Positions 18,311-28,094 are shown, numbered from the stretch's first letter. The stretch: DNA of 64,000 bases from Bordetella pseudohinzii (GCF_000657795.2 NZ_JHEP02000010.1:62001-126000); one strand, 5' to 3'. Numbers and translations are program-made. The notes: generated by a model from the sequence alone, not told the origin.

Positions 18311-19135
18311 ATGGCGACTAGCGTTCCTGTCATGCCGTTGAACGACGGCAATTCCATACCCCAGCTCGGGCTGGGCGTCTGGCAAGTCCCCAACGGCGAG
18401 GCCAACGCGGCGGTGCAGGCCGCCCTGGCGGCCGGCTACCGCTCGGTGGACACCGCCGCCATCTACGGCAATGAGGCCGGCGTGGGCGAGGGCCTGAAGG
18501 CCGGCGGCATCGCCCGCGATGCGCTGTTCGTGACCACCAAGCTCTGGAACGACCGCCACCAGCATGCCCGCCAGGCGCTCGAGGAAAGCCTGCGCAAGCT
18601 CGACCTGGACTACGTCGATCTCTACCTCATCCATTGGCCGGTGGCCGGCAGCACCGCCTTCGTGGACGCCTGGCGCGCCATGATCGAGCTGCGCGAGGCC
18701 GGCCTGACCCGTTCCATCGGGGTGTCCAACTTCACGCGCGAGAACCTGACGCTGCTGATGGAGGCCACCGACGTCATTCCGGCCGTCAACCAGATCGAAC
18801 TGCATCCGGGTTTTGCGCAGCGCGAGCTGCGCGCTTTCCATGCCGATCATGGCATCGCCACGGAGTCCTGGAGCCCGCTGGGCCAGGGCACGGCCCTGCA
18901 CGACGAGACCATAGGCGCGATCGCCCGGCGCCTGGGCAAGAGCGCCGCGCAGGTGATCCTGCGCTGGCATCTGCAAAGCGGCTTGATCGTGATCCCCAAG
19001 TCCGTCACGCCCGCGCGCATCCGGGCCAACATCGATGTGTTCGACTTCGACCTCAGCACTGAGGACATGCAGGCCATCGACGGCCTGCCCACCGGCAAGC
19101 GGCTGGGCCCGGATCCGGCCGTGTTCAAGGGTTAA
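18311..19135 (+). CDS. Aldo/keto reductase (2,5-diketogluconate reductase type)
   Basis: A 274-residue NADPH-dependent TIM-barrel reductase. Catalytic tetrad parts are visible: Asp in SVDTAAIYGNE with Tyr five residues later, Lys in VTTKLWN and His in LIHWPV. The cofactor loop IPKSVTPARIRAN is conserved. The family reduces aldehydes and ketones, including methylglyoxal and diketogluconate. A good ribosome site (CAGGAGG) precedes the ATG. Only 3 nt separate it from a second aldo/keto reductase, so the two form an operon of distant relatives, not a recent tandem duplication. Confidence 0.92.
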   Translation: MATSVPVMPLNDGNSIPQLGLGVWQVPNGEANAAVQAALAAGYRSVDTAAIYGNEAGVGEGLKAGGIARDALFVTTKLWNDRHQHARQALEESLRKLDLDYVDLYLIHWPVAGSTAFVDAWRAMIELREAGLTRSIGVSNFTRENLTLLMEATDVIPAVNQIELHPGFAQRELRAFHADHGIATESWSPLGQGTALHDETIGAIARRLGKSAAQVILRWHLQSGLIVIPKSVTPARIRANIDVFDFDLSTEDMQAIDGLPTGKRLGPDPAVFKG

Positions 19136-19138
19136 AGC

Positions 19139-20125
19139 ATGCAATACGTCAAATTGGGCAATACCGGCCTGAAGGTCTCGCGGCTCTGCCTGGGCTGCAT
19201 GACTTATGGCGAGCCCCAGCGCGGCAAACATCCCTGGACGCTGGACGAGGCGCAGAGCCGGCCGCTATTGCGCCAGGCGCTGGACATGGGGATCAATTTC
19301 TTCGACACGGCCAACAGCTATTCGGACGGCTCCAGCGAGGAAATCGTGGGGCGGGCGCTGCGCGACTTCGTCAACCGCGATGAGGTCGTCATCGCCACCA
19401 AGGTGTATTTCCCGGTCGCTGGCCATGCGGGAGGCCTGTCGCGCAAGGCCATCATGCGCGAGATCGACGCCAGTCTGCGCCGCCTGGGCACCGACTATGT
19501 GGATCTCTACCAGATCCATCGCTGGGATGACGAGACGCCCATCGAAGAAACGCTGGAGGCCTTGAACGACGTGGTGCGCGCGGGCAAGGCGCGCTACATC
19601 GGCGCCTCGTCCATGCACGCCTGGCAGTTTGCGCGCGCCTTGTTCCTGTCGGAGCAGCGAGGCTGGGCGCGCTTCGTGACCATGCAGAACCACTACAACC
19701 TGATCTACCGCGAAGAAGAGCGCGAGATGCTGGGCCTGTGCGCCGACCAGAAAATCGGCGTGCTGCCCTGGAGCCCGCTGGCCCGCGGCAAGCTGACCCG
19801 CGATTGGGACGAGAGCAGCCACCGGGCCGAGACCGACGAGGTCCTGCAGAGCATCTATCGCGCCACCGCCGATTCGGACCGCCAGGTGGTGCAGGCCGTG
19901 GCCGATGTGGCCGCGGCGCGCGGCGTCTCGCGCGCCCAGGTCGCCCTGGCCTGGCTGCTGCATCAGCCGGCCGTGACCGCGCCCATCATCGGCGCCAGCC
20001 GTCCGGGGCATCTGCAGGACGCCCAGGCCGCGCTCGCGCTCAAGCTCGACGCCGACGAGATCGCGCGGCTGGAGGCGGCCTATGTGCCGCATCCGGTGGC
20101 TGGTTTCACCCAGGCCAGGCGCTGA
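19139..20125 (+). CDS. Aldo/keto reductase (YajO/Tas-like)
   Basis: A 328-residue TIM-barrel oxidoreductase of the long AKR subgroup. It has LGNTGLKVSRLCLGCMTYG at the N-terminus, the catalytic Asp/Tyr in FFDTANSYSDG, Lys in VIATKVY and His in YQIHRWD, and the cofactor motif PIIGASRPGHL. It is translationally close (3 nt) to the preceding reductase. Substrate unknown; related proteins reduce aldehydes or sugars. Confidence 0.92.
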   Translation: MQYVKLGNTGLKVSRLCLGCMTYGEPQRGKHPWTLDEAQSRPLLRQALDMGINFFDTANSYSDGSSEEIVGRALRDFVNRDEVVIATKVYFPVAGHAGGLSRKAIMREIDASLRRLGTDYVDLYQIHRWDDETPIEETLEALNDVVRAGKARYIGASSMHAWQFARALFLSEQRGWARFVTMQNHYNLIYREEEREMLGLCADQKIGVLPWSPLARGKLTRDWDESSHRAETDEVLQSIYRATADSDRQVVQAVADVAAARGVSRAQVALAWLLHQPAVTAPIIGASRPGHLQDAQAALALKLDADEIARLEAAYVPHPVAGFTQARR

Positions 20126-20141
20126 GTCCGCCCTGGCGCGG

Positions 20142-20336
20142 TTAGGTCCGGGCGTTTTGACGGCGCGGACGCAGCCAGTGCCAGGCGATCACCAGCAGGG
20201 GCCAGGTCAGCGCGCCCCAGGAGGCCCAATGCCACGGGCCCGTGCCCAGCAGGGCGGCCAGCAGGCCGAAGACGGCCAAGAGGCCCAGGTAGATGGGCGC
20301 GCCCCAGACGAACCAGAATTGCCGGCGGGGCGTCAT
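20142..20336 (-). CDS. Small membrane protein coupled to the PepSY gene
   Basis: A 64-residue protein with two hydrophobic segments (FVWGAPIYLGLLAVFGLLAA and ALTWPLLVIAWHWL) and a basic end. Its start overlaps the stop of the PepSY protein by 4 nt (ATGA), so it is translated with it and probably works in the same membrane complex. Similar small DUF proteins accompany PepSY-TM proteins near siderophore uptake genes. Confidence 0.7.
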   Translation of the reverse strand: MTPRRQFWFVWGAPIYLGLLAVFGLLAALLGTGPWHWASWGALTWPLLVIAWHWLRPRRQNART

Positions 20337-21508
20337 GCGGGCCTGCCTTGCGGCGCGGCGGCCTGCTCATGTTTGCGCACCAGCTCGGCCACGCGCGCGT
20401 CGGTGGCCTTGCGGCGGGCGATCCAGAGATACAGGCCGCTGGCCAGCACCACGATGGTGATGAGGTCCAGGATGGCCCAGAGGATTTTCAGCGGCATGCC
20501 GCCGTAGTCGCCGAAGTGCAGGGGGCGGGAGAGCTCCAGGGCGGTCAGATACCACGGCATCTGCGCCACCTTGGTCAGCTCGCCGCTCACGCCGTCTATC
20601 AGCACGGGGGTATGCAGCTTGGAGGTCAGCGGGCTGTCGCCGCGCATCCAGACGGTGAAGTGCTGCGGGCTGCCGAAGAGATTGCCCGGATAGGCGATGG
20701 TGGTGATCTTGGTGCCGGGCAGGGCGGCCAGCGCGGCGTCGGCCACGGCCTGGGGGGCGGCCAGCTGCTTGGGCACGGGTTTGCCTTGGTAGGGCTCGAG
20801 CAGGGCGGTCAGTTCGGTGGCCTGCCAGAGACGGAACAGCGGCGTGGACAGCTCGTTGATGACGCCGGTCAGCCCGACGACGAAGGCCCAGACCAGCGTG
20901 ACAACGCCCAGCAGATTGTGCAGGTCCAGCCATTTGATGCGGGCCGAGCGCCCGGCGCGCACCGTGCCGAATTCCAGCTTTTTCATGAAGGGGCCGTAGA
21001 GCACGACCCCGGAGACAATGGCGATACAGAACAGCAGCCCCATGAAGCCGAGAAACAGCTCGCCCGCCAGCCCCGCGAAGAGATCGACATGCAGCGACAG
21101 CATGATCCCCATGAAGGAGAAGCGGTCCTCGCTGTAGAGCGGGCCGTCGTGCAGCAGCTCGGCCGTGCGCGTGTCCACGCGCACGGCGTGGCCCAGCTCG
21201 CGCGCGCGGGTCTGGTCGGGCGTCATGCCCACATAGGCCTGGGGCTCGTCGGGGTCGAAGTAGACGTAGTCGACCAGTTCGCCGGGGTATTGGGCCCTGG
21301 CGGTGGCCACGACCTTGTCCACGCTGGCCATGGGCGTGCCTTCCGGCATCTCGACGATGGGCTTGCCTTCGTCGAGCAGATGCTCGATCTCGTGATGGAA
21401 GATGAGCGGCAGCCCCGTGACACAGATGACGAAGAGAAACAGCGTGCAGACCAGGCTGGTCCATTTATGGACCAGGTACCAGGTTTTGATTTTTGCGGCG
21501 GCGGTCAT
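20333..21508 (-). CDS. PepSY-associated transmembrane protein (putative ferric-siderophore reductase type)
   Basis: A 391-residue protein with four transmembrane helices: one after residue 14 (SLVCTLFLFVICVTGLPLIF), two central (about 145-170 and 195-215), and one near the end (ILWAILDLITIVVLASGLYL). Histidines within or beside the helices could bind haem, as in flavocytochrome-like PepSY-TM reductases. PepSY repeats are seen in the periplasmic loops. The family often handles ferric siderophores at the inner membrane. A Fur-like sequence lies 19 nt upstream (21527-21553), in keeping with iron control. Confidence 0.8.
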   Translation of the reverse strand: MTAAAKIKTWYLVHKWTSLVCTLFLFVICVTGLPLIFHHEIEHLLDEGKPIVEMPEGTPMASVDKVVATARAQYPGELVDYVYFDPDEPQAYVGMTPDQTRARELGHAVRVDTRTAELLHDGPLYSEDRFSFMGIMLSLHVDLFAGLAGELFLGFMGLLFCIAIVSGVVLYGPFMKKLEFGTVRAGRSARIKWLDLHNLLGVVTLVWAFVVGLTGVINELSTPLFRLWQATELTALLEPYQGKPVPKQLAAPQAVADAALAALPGTKITTIAYPGNLFGSPQHFTVWMRGDSPLTSKLHTPVLIDGVSGELTKVAQMPWYLTALELSRPLHFGDYGGMPLKILWAILDLITIVVLASGLYLWIARRKATDARVAELVRKHEQAAAPQGRPA

Positions 21509-21526
21509 GGCGCGGCTTCCGGAAAA

Positions 21527-21553
21527 GAATCAAGAATAATAGGCATTCGCAAC
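21527..21553 (-). promoter_or_regulatory. Candidate Fur box upstream of the PepSY operon
   Basis: On the minus strand GTTGCGAATGCCTATTATTC resembles betaproteobacterial Fur sites (TGCGAAT followed by an AT-rich half with ATTC). It lies immediately upstream of the PepSY start. The match is by eye and imperfect in the centre. Confidence 0.35.
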
Positions 21554-21606
21554 ATCATAAATCAAGATGCTGTGACTGGGCAGAGGGCGGTGGTTTAATT
21601 CCCTTC

Positions 21607-22338
21607 ATGCTGTCCACCCATATTCCCGATGCCGGCGGCATTCTCCGCCTGCCGGCCAATCCCCGCGGCCGCGACCTCGCCGTGGGCGACATCCATGGCC
21701 ATTTTTCGCGCCTGCGCGAGGCGCTGGACCGTTATGGTTTCGATCCCGCGCGCGACCGCCTGTTTTCCGTCGGGGATTTGATAGACCGGGGCCCGCAGAG
21801 CGAGTCGGCCATCGCCTGGCTGGACGAGCCCTGGTTTTTCGCGGTCCAGGGCAATCATGAAGATCTGGCCGTGCGCCACGTCCGCAATGGCCTGGTCGAC
21901 GAGGACAATTGGCGGCGCTACGGCGGCGGCTGGTTCCTGGACCTGCCGCCCGAGCGCCAGCGCCTGCTGGCGCGGCGCTACGAAGCGCTGCCCGTGGTGA
22001 TCGAACTGGAGACGGCCGCCGGTCTCGTCGGCCTGCTGCACGCCGACAGCCCGGTGCGCGACTGGTCGCGCCTGGCGGGGACGATGCATGCGCATCGGCG
22101 GCGCGCGCGGGGACGCGCCCAGTGGTCACGCGACCGGCTGGCCCAGGGGGATGTGTCAGGGGTGGCCAATGTGCGGGCCGTGGTGGCCGGCCACACGCCG
22201 GTGCCCGAGCCGGTCGTGCTGGGCAATGTCTATCACATCGATACCGGCGGTTGGCGGGACGAGGGGTATTTCACCCTGCTGGAGCTGGGCAGCCTTAGCG
22301 CCTGGCCGCGGCCGGCGCGCGCCGGCCCGGCCCTATAG
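21607..22338 (+). CDS. Calcineurin-like metallophosphoesterase (PrpE/PphA type)
   Basis: A 243-residue phosphatase with the full metallophosphoesterase set: VGDIHGH (GDxHG), VGDLIDRG (GDxxDRG), VQGNHED (GNHE), LLHADSP and VVAGHTPVPEP. Two metal ions are bound between these loops. The GDIHGHFSRL/DRGPQS form is shared with serine/threonine phosphatase-like PphA/PrpA proteins and symmetrical Ap4A hydrolase relatives. The start at 21607 matches the family; upstream in-frame sequence is not conserved. It converges with and overlaps the PBP1A stop by 6 nt. Confidence 0.88.
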   Translation: MLSTHIPDAGGILRLPANPRGRDLAVGDIHGHFSRLREALDRYGFDPARDRLFSVGDLIDRGPQSESAIAWLDEPWFFAVQGNHEDLAVRHVRNGLVDEDNWRRYGGGWFLDLPPERQRLLARRYEALPVVIELETAAGLVGLLHADSPVRDWSRLAGTMHAHRRRARGRAQWSRDRLAQGDVSGVANVRAVVAGHTPVPEPVVLGNVYHIDTGGWRDEGYFTLLELGSLSAWPRPARAGPAL

Positions 22339-24864
22339 CGGCTGCGCCGAGATGGCGCGGGGCACGTGCACGGCGCCCAGGCCGTTGACCGGGGTGCCCG
22401 CCGCGGGGGAGGGCGCGGCCTGCGAGACGGGCGGCGCGGCCGGCACCGGGATGCTCAGGGGCGGGGGCGCCGTCTGGCCGGGCTGCCTGACGCGGGTGTC
22501 GCTGTCGTCGGAGGGGCGGAAGTTGTTCAGGAAGTCGGACAGCGAATCGCCCGTGCTCAAGTCCAGGGCCGCGATGGCCTGGCCTGGCGAAAACTCGGTG
22601 TAGTAGTAATTGCCGTTGTCGGCGATCAGGCCCTGCGGCCTTGGCGCGCGCGGCGTCTCGGCCACGCCCTTGAGCATGGGGCTGGCGTAGTCCAGCCAGG
22701 TGGTCAGGGCCAGGCCGCTGCCGAACTCATTGCTGCCCAGGCTGCGCGGCTGGTCAAAGCCCATCCAGACCGTGGTGACCATGTCGCGGTTATAGCCGGA
22801 GAACCAGACGTCGACCGAGCCGTTGGTCGTGCCGGTCTTGCCGGCCAGGTCCTCGCGCTTGAGGCTGCGGTGCACGCGCGCGGCCGTGCCCTTGACCGTG
22901 GTGTCATGCATGATGTCGTCGACCAGCCAGGCGGTGCGCGGATCGATGGCGCGCGCGGCCTCGTCGCCGGCCACCACGGGCTTGGCCTGCATCAGCACCT
23001 TGCCCGAGCGGTCGGTGACGCGATCGATCAGGAAGGGGGTGAGCAGGTAGCCGCCATTGGCGAAGACACTGTAGGCATTGGCCACCTGCAGCGGCGTGGC
23101 GGCGCCGGCGCCCAGGGCGATGGGCAGCACCGCCGGCCAGCGCTCGCGGTCGAAGCCAAAGCGCGTCAGATACTCCTGGCCGTACTGCGGCGTGATGGCC
23201 TGCAGCAGCCGGATCGAGACCATGTTCCTGGAGCGGTAGAGCCCTTCGCGCAGGGTCAGCATGGGCTCGTATTGGTTGTTGTCGTTCTTGGGCTGCCAGT
23301 CTCGCGAGCCGGTCTGCGCGGCGGTCAGCATGAAGGGCTGGTCGGAGATCTGGGTGCCCGGCGTGAAGCCGCGCTCCAGCGCGGCGGCATAGATGAAGGG
23401 CTTGATGGTCGAGCCGGGCTGGCGCCAGGCCTGCGTCACGCGGTTGAACGAGCCCCGGTAGTAATCGAAGCCGCCCACCATGGCGCGGATCGCGCCGTCC
23501 TGCGGCCGCAGCGAGACCAGGGCGGCCTGCAGGGCCGGCATGTTGATGATTTCCCAGTTGTCGGCGTTTTTGTGGATATAGACCACCGAGCCGCGCCGCA
23601 GGCGCAGGCTGGCGTCGGCCTTGGGATTGAGGGCGCGCGCCACCACGGCCAGCGCCTTCTTGTCGTTGATGGCGACGATGTCGTTGCTGCTGCGGGCGAC
23701 CTTGACCTCGCCGGGGCTGGCCGAGAGCACGACGGCGGCAAACAGGCCGTCGCTGTCGGGATGTTCTTCCTGGACGCCGTCGAGCACGTCGTCCAGCGCC
23801 TGGGCATCGCTCTCGATGCCATCGGGCAGGTCCACCTGGCCTTCGGGGCCGGGGTAGGGCGCGCGGCGCGTGTAGTCCAGCACGCCATCGCGCACGGCCT
23901 GGTAGGCCGCCTGCTGGGCCTTGGAATCGATGGTGGTGTAGACGTCGATGCCGCGCGTATAGGCATCCTCTTTGAAGACGCCATACATCAGCTGGCGGGC
24001 CATTTCGGCGGGATATTCGCCACGCACGGCATAGCCGTGCGTGGGGCCGCCCTCGGCGCCGCGCAGCACGATCTTCTCGGCGCGCGCCTCGGTCACCTGT
24101 TCGGGCGTGAGAAAGCCCAGCGCCTGCATGCGGCCCAGCACATAGCCTTGCCGCGCCTTGGCGCGCCCGAAATTGGACAGGGGATTGGAACGCGAGGGCG
24201 CCTTGGGGATGCCGGCCAGCATGGCGGCCTCGGCGGGCGTGACGTCGGCCAGCGCCTTGCCGAAATAGGTGCGCGCGGCGGCGGCGAACCCATAGGCGCG
24301 GTGGCCCAGGTAGATCTGGTTCATGTAGAGCTCGAGGATCTGGTCCTTGGTGAGCTCGGATTCGATTTTGTAGGTGAGCAGCAGCTCGTAGAACTTGCGC
24401 GAATAGGTTTTTTCGGACGACAGATAGAAATTGCGCGCCACCTGCATGGTGATGGTGCTGGCGCCCTGGGTCTTGGACATCTTGACCAGGTTGGTCAGGC
24501 CGGCGCGCAGCACGCCGGTCCAGTCTATGCCGTTGTGCTCATAGAAGCGGTCATCCTCGGCGGCCAGCACGGCATGGCGCATCACTTCGGGGATTTCGTC
24601 AAAGCGCAGCACATTGCGGTGTTCTTCGCCGAACTCGCCGATCAGGACCTTGTCGGCCGTGTAGACGCGCAGCGGCACCCGGGGACGGTAGTCCGTCATG
24701 GCGTGCAGCTCCGGCAGGCTGGGCCAGGCCAGCGCCAGGGCCAGGCCCAGCGTGAGCACGCCGGCCAGCGCCAGGCCGGCCGCGGCGATACCTGCTTGAA
24801 TGAGTAGACGTCGTTTGCCGCCGGGCTTGGCCTGGCGGTCCGGGGATTGCGGTGCGTGATTCAT
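22333..24864 (-). CDS. mrcA: Penicillin-binding protein 1A
   Basis: An 843-residue class A PBP. One N-terminal membrane anchor (residues 20-45) precedes the GT51 glycosyltransferase (AAEDDRFYEHNGIDW with the catalytic Glu; QIYLGHRAYGFAAAA), an inserted OB-like domain, and the transpeptidase with SxxK as GSTIKPF, SxN as SRNMVS and KTGTTNG. It polymerises and cross-links peptidoglycan in the periplasm. A proline-rich tail ends the protein. The start at 24864 (MNHAPQSPD) precedes the anchor properly; the extension to 24912 adds no conserved sequence. Confidence 0.95.
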   Translation of the reverse strand: MNHAPQSPDRQAKPGGKRRLLIQAGIAAAGLALAGVLTLGLALALAWPSLPELHAMTDYRPRVPLRVYTADKVLIGEFGEEHRNVLRFDEIPEVMRHAVLAAEDDRFYEHNGIDWTGVLRAGLTNLVKMSKTQGASTITMQVARNFYLSSEKTYSRKFYELLLTYKIESELTKDQILELYMNQIYLGHRAYGFAAAARTYFGKALADVTPAEAAMLAGIPKAPSRSNPLSNFGRAKARQGYVLGRMQALGFLTPEQVTEARAEKIVLRGAEGGPTHGYAVRGEYPAEMARQLMYGVFKEDAYTRGIDVYTTIDSKAQQAAYQAVRDGVLDYTRRAPYPGPEGQVDLPDGIESDAQALDDVLDGVQEEHPDSDGLFAAVVLSASPGEVKVARSSNDIVAINDKKALAVVARALNPKADASLRLRRGSVVYIHKNADNWEIINMPALQAALVSLRPQDGAIRAMVGGFDYYRGSFNRVTQAWRQPGSTIKPFIYAAALERGFTPGTQISDQPFMLTAAQTGSRDWQPKNDNNQYEPMLTLREGLYRSRNMVSIRLLQAITPQYGQEYLTRFGFDRERWPAVLPIALGAGAATPLQVANAYSVFANGGYLLTPFLIDRVTDRSGKVLMQAKPVVAGDEAARAIDPRTAWLVDDIMHDTTVKGTAARVHRSLKREDLAGKTGTTNGSVDVWFSGYNRDMVTTVWMGFDQPRSLGSNEFGSGLALTTWLDYASPMLKGVAETPRAPRPQGLIADNGNYYYTEFSPGQAIAALDLSTGDSLSDFLNNFRPSDDSDTRVRQPGQTAPPPLSIPVPAAPPVSQAAPSPAAGTPVNGLGAVHVPRAISAQPL

Positions 24865-24963
24865 CGGAGCCGATTCTAGGGCAGAACCGCATAGACCGGC
24901 CTGGGGGGCCAAAGGTTTCCGTAACCAAACATGGCGGGCAGGGCCGGCGGGCTTGCGCGAGAT

Positions 24964-25004
24964 AAAAAAGGGACGCCGCCCAGGGCGGCATCCCCCTTAT
25001 TTTA
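24964..25004 (-). terminator. Rho-independent terminator after the S9 peptidase
   Basis: GGGACGCCGCCC...GGGCGGCATCCC hairpin with a TTTTTT tail on the minus strand (AAAAAAGGG on plus) and an A-rich stretch on the other side (CCCTTATTTT on plus). It lies between the S9 peptidase stop at 25024 and the PBP1A start. Confidence 0.85.
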
Positions 25005-25023
25005 CGCGCCCGCGCGCCCGGTT

Positions 25024-26937
25024 TCAGGGCTTGAGGTGTTCGACGAAGAATTTTTCCATGGCCGCATAGAACTCGAATTTGTTCTCTTCGTTATGGAAAC
25101 CATGGCCTTCGTTTTCTTTCACCATGTATTCGACATCGACGCCGCGGCGGCGCAGCGCCTCGACGATCTGGTCGCTCTCGGCCTTGTTGACGCGCGGATC
25201 CTTGGCGCCCTGGGCGATGAACAGCGGCGTCTTGATGTGGTCGGCATGCAGGGCCGGCGAGGTGGCCGTCAGGCGCTCCTTGTCCCGCAGCGGATCGCCC
25301 ACCATGTCCTGCATTTTTTCGAGCATGGGTTTCCAGTAGGGCGGGATGGTCTGCATGAAGGTGAACAGATTGGACACGCCCACGTAGTCCACGGCCGCGG
25401 CATACAGATCGGGGGTGAAGGCGACGCCGGCCAGCGTGGCGTAGCCGCCGTAGCTGCCGCCGTAGATGCCGATGCGCTTGGGATCGGCGATGCCTTGTTC
25501 GATCAGCCACTTGACGCCGTCGGTGATGTCGTCCTGCATGGCCAGACCCCATTGGCCGAAGCTGGCCTCCCAGAATTTGCGGCCATAGCCGGTCGAGCCC
25601 CGGAAGTTCATTTGCAGGATGCAGAAGCCCCGGTTGGCCAGGAATTGCACCTCGGGGTTGTAGCCCCAGCTGTCGCGCGCCCATGGCCCGCCGTGCGGAT
25701 TGACGATGCAGGCGAGGTGCTTGGGGTCGCGGCCCTTGGGCAGGGTCAGGTAGCCATGGATGGTCAGGCCGTCGCGCGCGGTGTATTGGATGGGCCGCAC
25801 CGTGGCCATGTCGGCTTCGGGCAGGGCCGGATTGATGACGGCCAGCTCATGCAGCTTGTCCTGGGCGGCATCGTAGAGATAGCGCACTCCCGGGGTGCGG
25901 TCGTTATAGGCCGCGACGATGAAGGTGTCTTCGGCGCGGTTCCAGCTTTGCAGGGCGAACTCATAGCCGGGCAGGTGCTGCTTGAGCCGCTCGAACAGCT
26001 GGCGGGTTTCCGCGTCGAAGAAGCGGTATTGCGGCTTGTCGGTCTGGTAGGCCGCCAGCGTCAGGACTTTGCGCTTGCGCGAGTAGCCGGCCGCGTCCAG
26101 GTCCACCATGTCGGGCTCGAAGATTTTTTCTTCGACGTCGGGACTGGCCGGGTCGATCACGACCAGCGCCAGGCGATCGCGGCCGCGGTTGGACAGCGCG
26201 TAGAGCTTTTTGTCGTCAAACGTGAAAAAGGACGGACTGACGCTGGTGCGGTAGTCGGTGGTAATAATGGGGCGGAAGGGCGATTGCTCGTCGTCGCGGT
26301 AGAGCAGGGTGGTGTTCAGCCCGTCGCTGGTGACCGCCGCGCGCACGCGGCCCTGGTGGTCGGTCTGCCAGCCGACCACATTGCCGGGATTCTCGGCCAC
26401 GCGCGTGGCCTGGCCGGTATGGACGTTGACGCGGTAGACATCGAAGACCTGGGGGTCGCGCTGGTTGTGCGAGATCAGGATGTGGTCGGGATCATCGGGC
26501 AGGTCGTCCTCGATGCCGGCCCGCACGCCTTCGAAGGGCGTGAGGTCGGTGACCTTGCCGTCGCGGATGTCCACGGCCACCACGTGGAAGTTCTCGTCGC
26601 CGCCGAAGTCCTTCTGGTAGAGCACGGTGTGCGAGCCTTTCCAGAAGAAGTTGCTGATGTCGCGCAGGCTTTCGCTGGTGAGTTTGCGGGCCTGGCCTTG
26701 CGGCTGGCCGCCGGCCAGCGGCTGCACATAGATGTTCATGCGCGGCGGGCTGCCTTCGATGCTGACCGGTTGCATGAAGCCCAGGGTCTTGCCGTCGTCG
26801 GCCAGACGGAAGAATCCCTTCTCCGGGTTGCGGAAGAAGTCTTTCAGGGGGTATTGGCGCGGCGGCTGGGCCGCGGCGCCCAGGGTGGCGCCGATGAGGC
26901 CGGCGGCCAGGAGACTGCGCGTGAGGGTTTTGAGCAA
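25024..26937 (-). CDS. S9 family prolyl oligopeptidase-like peptidase, secreted
   Basis: A 637-residue protein read from TTG at 26937, which follows GGAGGT at 4 nt and gives a signal peptide ([20 protein letters not shown], cleaved after AAA). An N-terminal beta-propeller domain (residues 30-370) is followed by an alpha/beta hydrolase with the nucleophile in YGGSYGGYA, Asp in GAKDPRVN and His in NEGHGFHN. The family removes dipeptides or cleaves peptides in the periplasm. The ATG-containing extension to 27000 disrupts the signal peptide, so the TTG start is preferred. Confidence 0.9.
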   Translation of the reverse strand: MLKTLTRSLLAAGLIGATLGAAAQPPRQYPLKDFFRNPEKGFFRLADDGKTLGFMQPVSIEGSPPRMNIYVQPLAGGQPQGQARKLTSESLRDISNFFWKGSHTVLYQKDFGGDENFHVVAVDIRDGKVTDLTPFEGVRAGIEDDLPDDPDHILISHNQRDPQVFDVYRVNVHTGQATRVAENPGNVVGWQTDHQGRVRAAVTSDGLNTTLLYRDDEQSPFRPIITTDYRTSVSPSFFTFDDKKLYALSNRGRDRLALVVIDPASPDVEEKIFEPDMVDLDAAGYSRKRKVLTLAAYQTDKPQYRFFDAETRQLFERLKQHLPGYEFALQSWNRAEDTFIVAAYNDRTPGVRYLYDAAQDKLHELAVINPALPEADMATVRPIQYTARDGLTIHGYLTLPKGRDPKHLACIVNPHGGPWARDSWGYNPEVQFLANRGFCILQMNFRGSTGYGRKFWEASFGQWGLAMQDDITDGVKWLIEQGIADPKRIGIYGGSYGGYATLAGVAFTPDLYAAAVDYVGVSNLFTFMQTIPPYWKPMLEKMQDMVGDPLRDKERLTATSPALHADHIKTPLFIAQGAKDPRVNKAESDQIVEALRRRGVDVEYMVKENEGHGFHNEENKFEFYAAMEKFFVEHLKP

Positions 26938-27072
26938 GATGACCTCCGGAAAGCGTGCGCCGCGCCCGCAGCGGGGCGGGCGCCTGGGGTCTTCGATCAT
27001 GCCACAGCCGCCGGACAGGTGTCGAACCGGCCCGAATGCGGGATAATCCGCCGCAGTCTATGGAGAGGAATC

Positions 27073-27519
27073 ATGTTGAAAGCCATCCCGCTTGCCGCCG
27101 CCGTCCTGGTTCTGGCCGGGTGCGCGGTCGGATCCGGCCCCAACGGCGGCGCGCTGTCGGCCGACATGCAGGCCCAGGTGTCGGTTCAGTCGGCCTATGA
27201 CGCCGCCGTGGCGCAAGCCGAGCGCTGCCTGGTCGGCCAGGGCGGCTACCGGGTGGACGGCCAGGTCAATGAGCGTTCGGCCCTGATGCGCGTGCTCGCG
27301 CCTTTCGGCAGCAACGAAATGACGCGCGTGGAGATCACCTCGACCGGGCCGGCCTCGTCGGCCGTGCGCATCAATATGTGGGGGCGCAGCATCTGGAATG
27401 CCGACGCCCTGCGCGCCATGAAGGAGGCCATCACCTTTGGCGTGCCCTCCTGCGTGGCCTATATGCCGGGCGACCCCCAGCCCAAGGAAGAAGTCTGGAA
27501 GCTGCCCCAGCCGCGCTAA
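27073..27519 (+). CDS. Lipoprotein of unknown function (BPTD_2524-like size class)
   Basis: A 148-residue lipoprotein: signal MLKAIPLAAAVLVLAGC with lipobox LAGC, then a soluble domain with a QAERCLVGQGGYRVDG motif and a single later cysteine (VPSCVAY) that may pair with it. The label only records size and location; I do not recognise the family. GGAGAGG precedes the ATG. It converges with the thioesterase, 15 nt away. Confidence 0.7.
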   Translation: MLKAIPLAAAVLVLAGCAVGSGPNGGALSADMQAQVSVQSAYDAAVAQAERCLVGQGGYRVDGQVNERSALMRVLAPFGSNEMTRVEITSTGPASSAVRINMWGRSIWNADALRAMKEAITFGVPSCVAYMPGDPQPKEEVWKLPQPR

Positions 27520-27534
27520 GGCGGGGGGCGCGGC

Positions 27535-27963
27535 TCAGTTGCCGCCCAGGCGCTGCGCGACCAGCTTGAAGGTGGCCGAGGCCTTGGCCACCAGCTGGCC
27601 TTTTTCGTCGCGGATCTCGCCTTCGCAGAAGGCGATGGAGTTGCCCTTGCGCAGGCAGCGCGCCTCGACGACCAGATCGCCCAGGCCCGGCGCCATGAAG
27701 CTGGTGGTCATGTCGATGGTGGCCATGCCGACCTCGGCCTGATTGCCCCGCGCCGCCGCGCTCAGGGTGAAATCCAGCACGCTCATCATGGTGCCGCCGT
27801 GCACATGGCCGCGGCTGTTGGTCAGCTCGCGCCGCCAGGGCAGGCGGCAGCGCGCCACGCCGTTGTCGACGGATTCGGGGATCAGCCCCAGGTAGTCCAT
27901 CAGGGGGATTTCCAGGCCGAAATAATCCGTGGGCGCGCGGTCTGTCGTGTTCTGTTGCGTCAT
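27535..27963 (-). CDS. PaaI-like hotdog thioesterase
   Basis: A 142-residue single hotdog-fold acyl-CoA thioesterase. The catalytic region reads [20 protein letters not shown], the HGG motif typical of PaaI/YbdB proteins, followed by [20 protein letters not shown]. It works as a dimer or tetramer of dimers. The start at 27963 ([10 protein letters not shown]) is chosen over an upstream start at 28068 because the latter overlaps the promoter/LexA-like region of dinB. Confidence 0.88.
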   Translation of the reverse strand: MTQQNTTDRAPTDYFGLEIPLMDYLGLIPESVDNGVARCRLPWRRELTNSRGHVHGGTMMSVLDFTLSAAARGNQAEVGMATIDMTTSFMAPGLGDLVVEARCLRKGNSIAFCEGEIRDEKGQLVAKASATFKLVAQRLGGN

Positions 27964-28078
27964 GGGGAAAGCGGCCCGAGGGGCCGGTGTGGCGACAAAC
28001 CCTGCACTGTAGCGCGAAACCCCCGGCGGCCCCAGGCGGCTGTCCCCTGCGTGGTCAGTCTCGGTCATAATAGCGCTA

Positions 28079-28094
28079 CCGTATATTTATCCAG
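28079..28094 (+). promoter_or_regulatory. LexA-like box upstream of dinB
   Basis: CCGTATATTTATCCAG matches the gammaproteobacterial LexA consensus (CTGT, eight AT-rich bases, ACAG) at 13 of 16 positions. It lies 34 nt before the dinB start and just after a TCATAATAG stretch that could be the -10. Confidence 0.45.

Noticed and set aside
22366-24807. An 813-codon open frame on the plus strand, antisense to PBP1A
   Set aside because: It mirrors the coding strand of a clearly conserved PBP1A; composition (His/Gly/Arg-rich) and absence of a start context show it is a GC-bias shadow.
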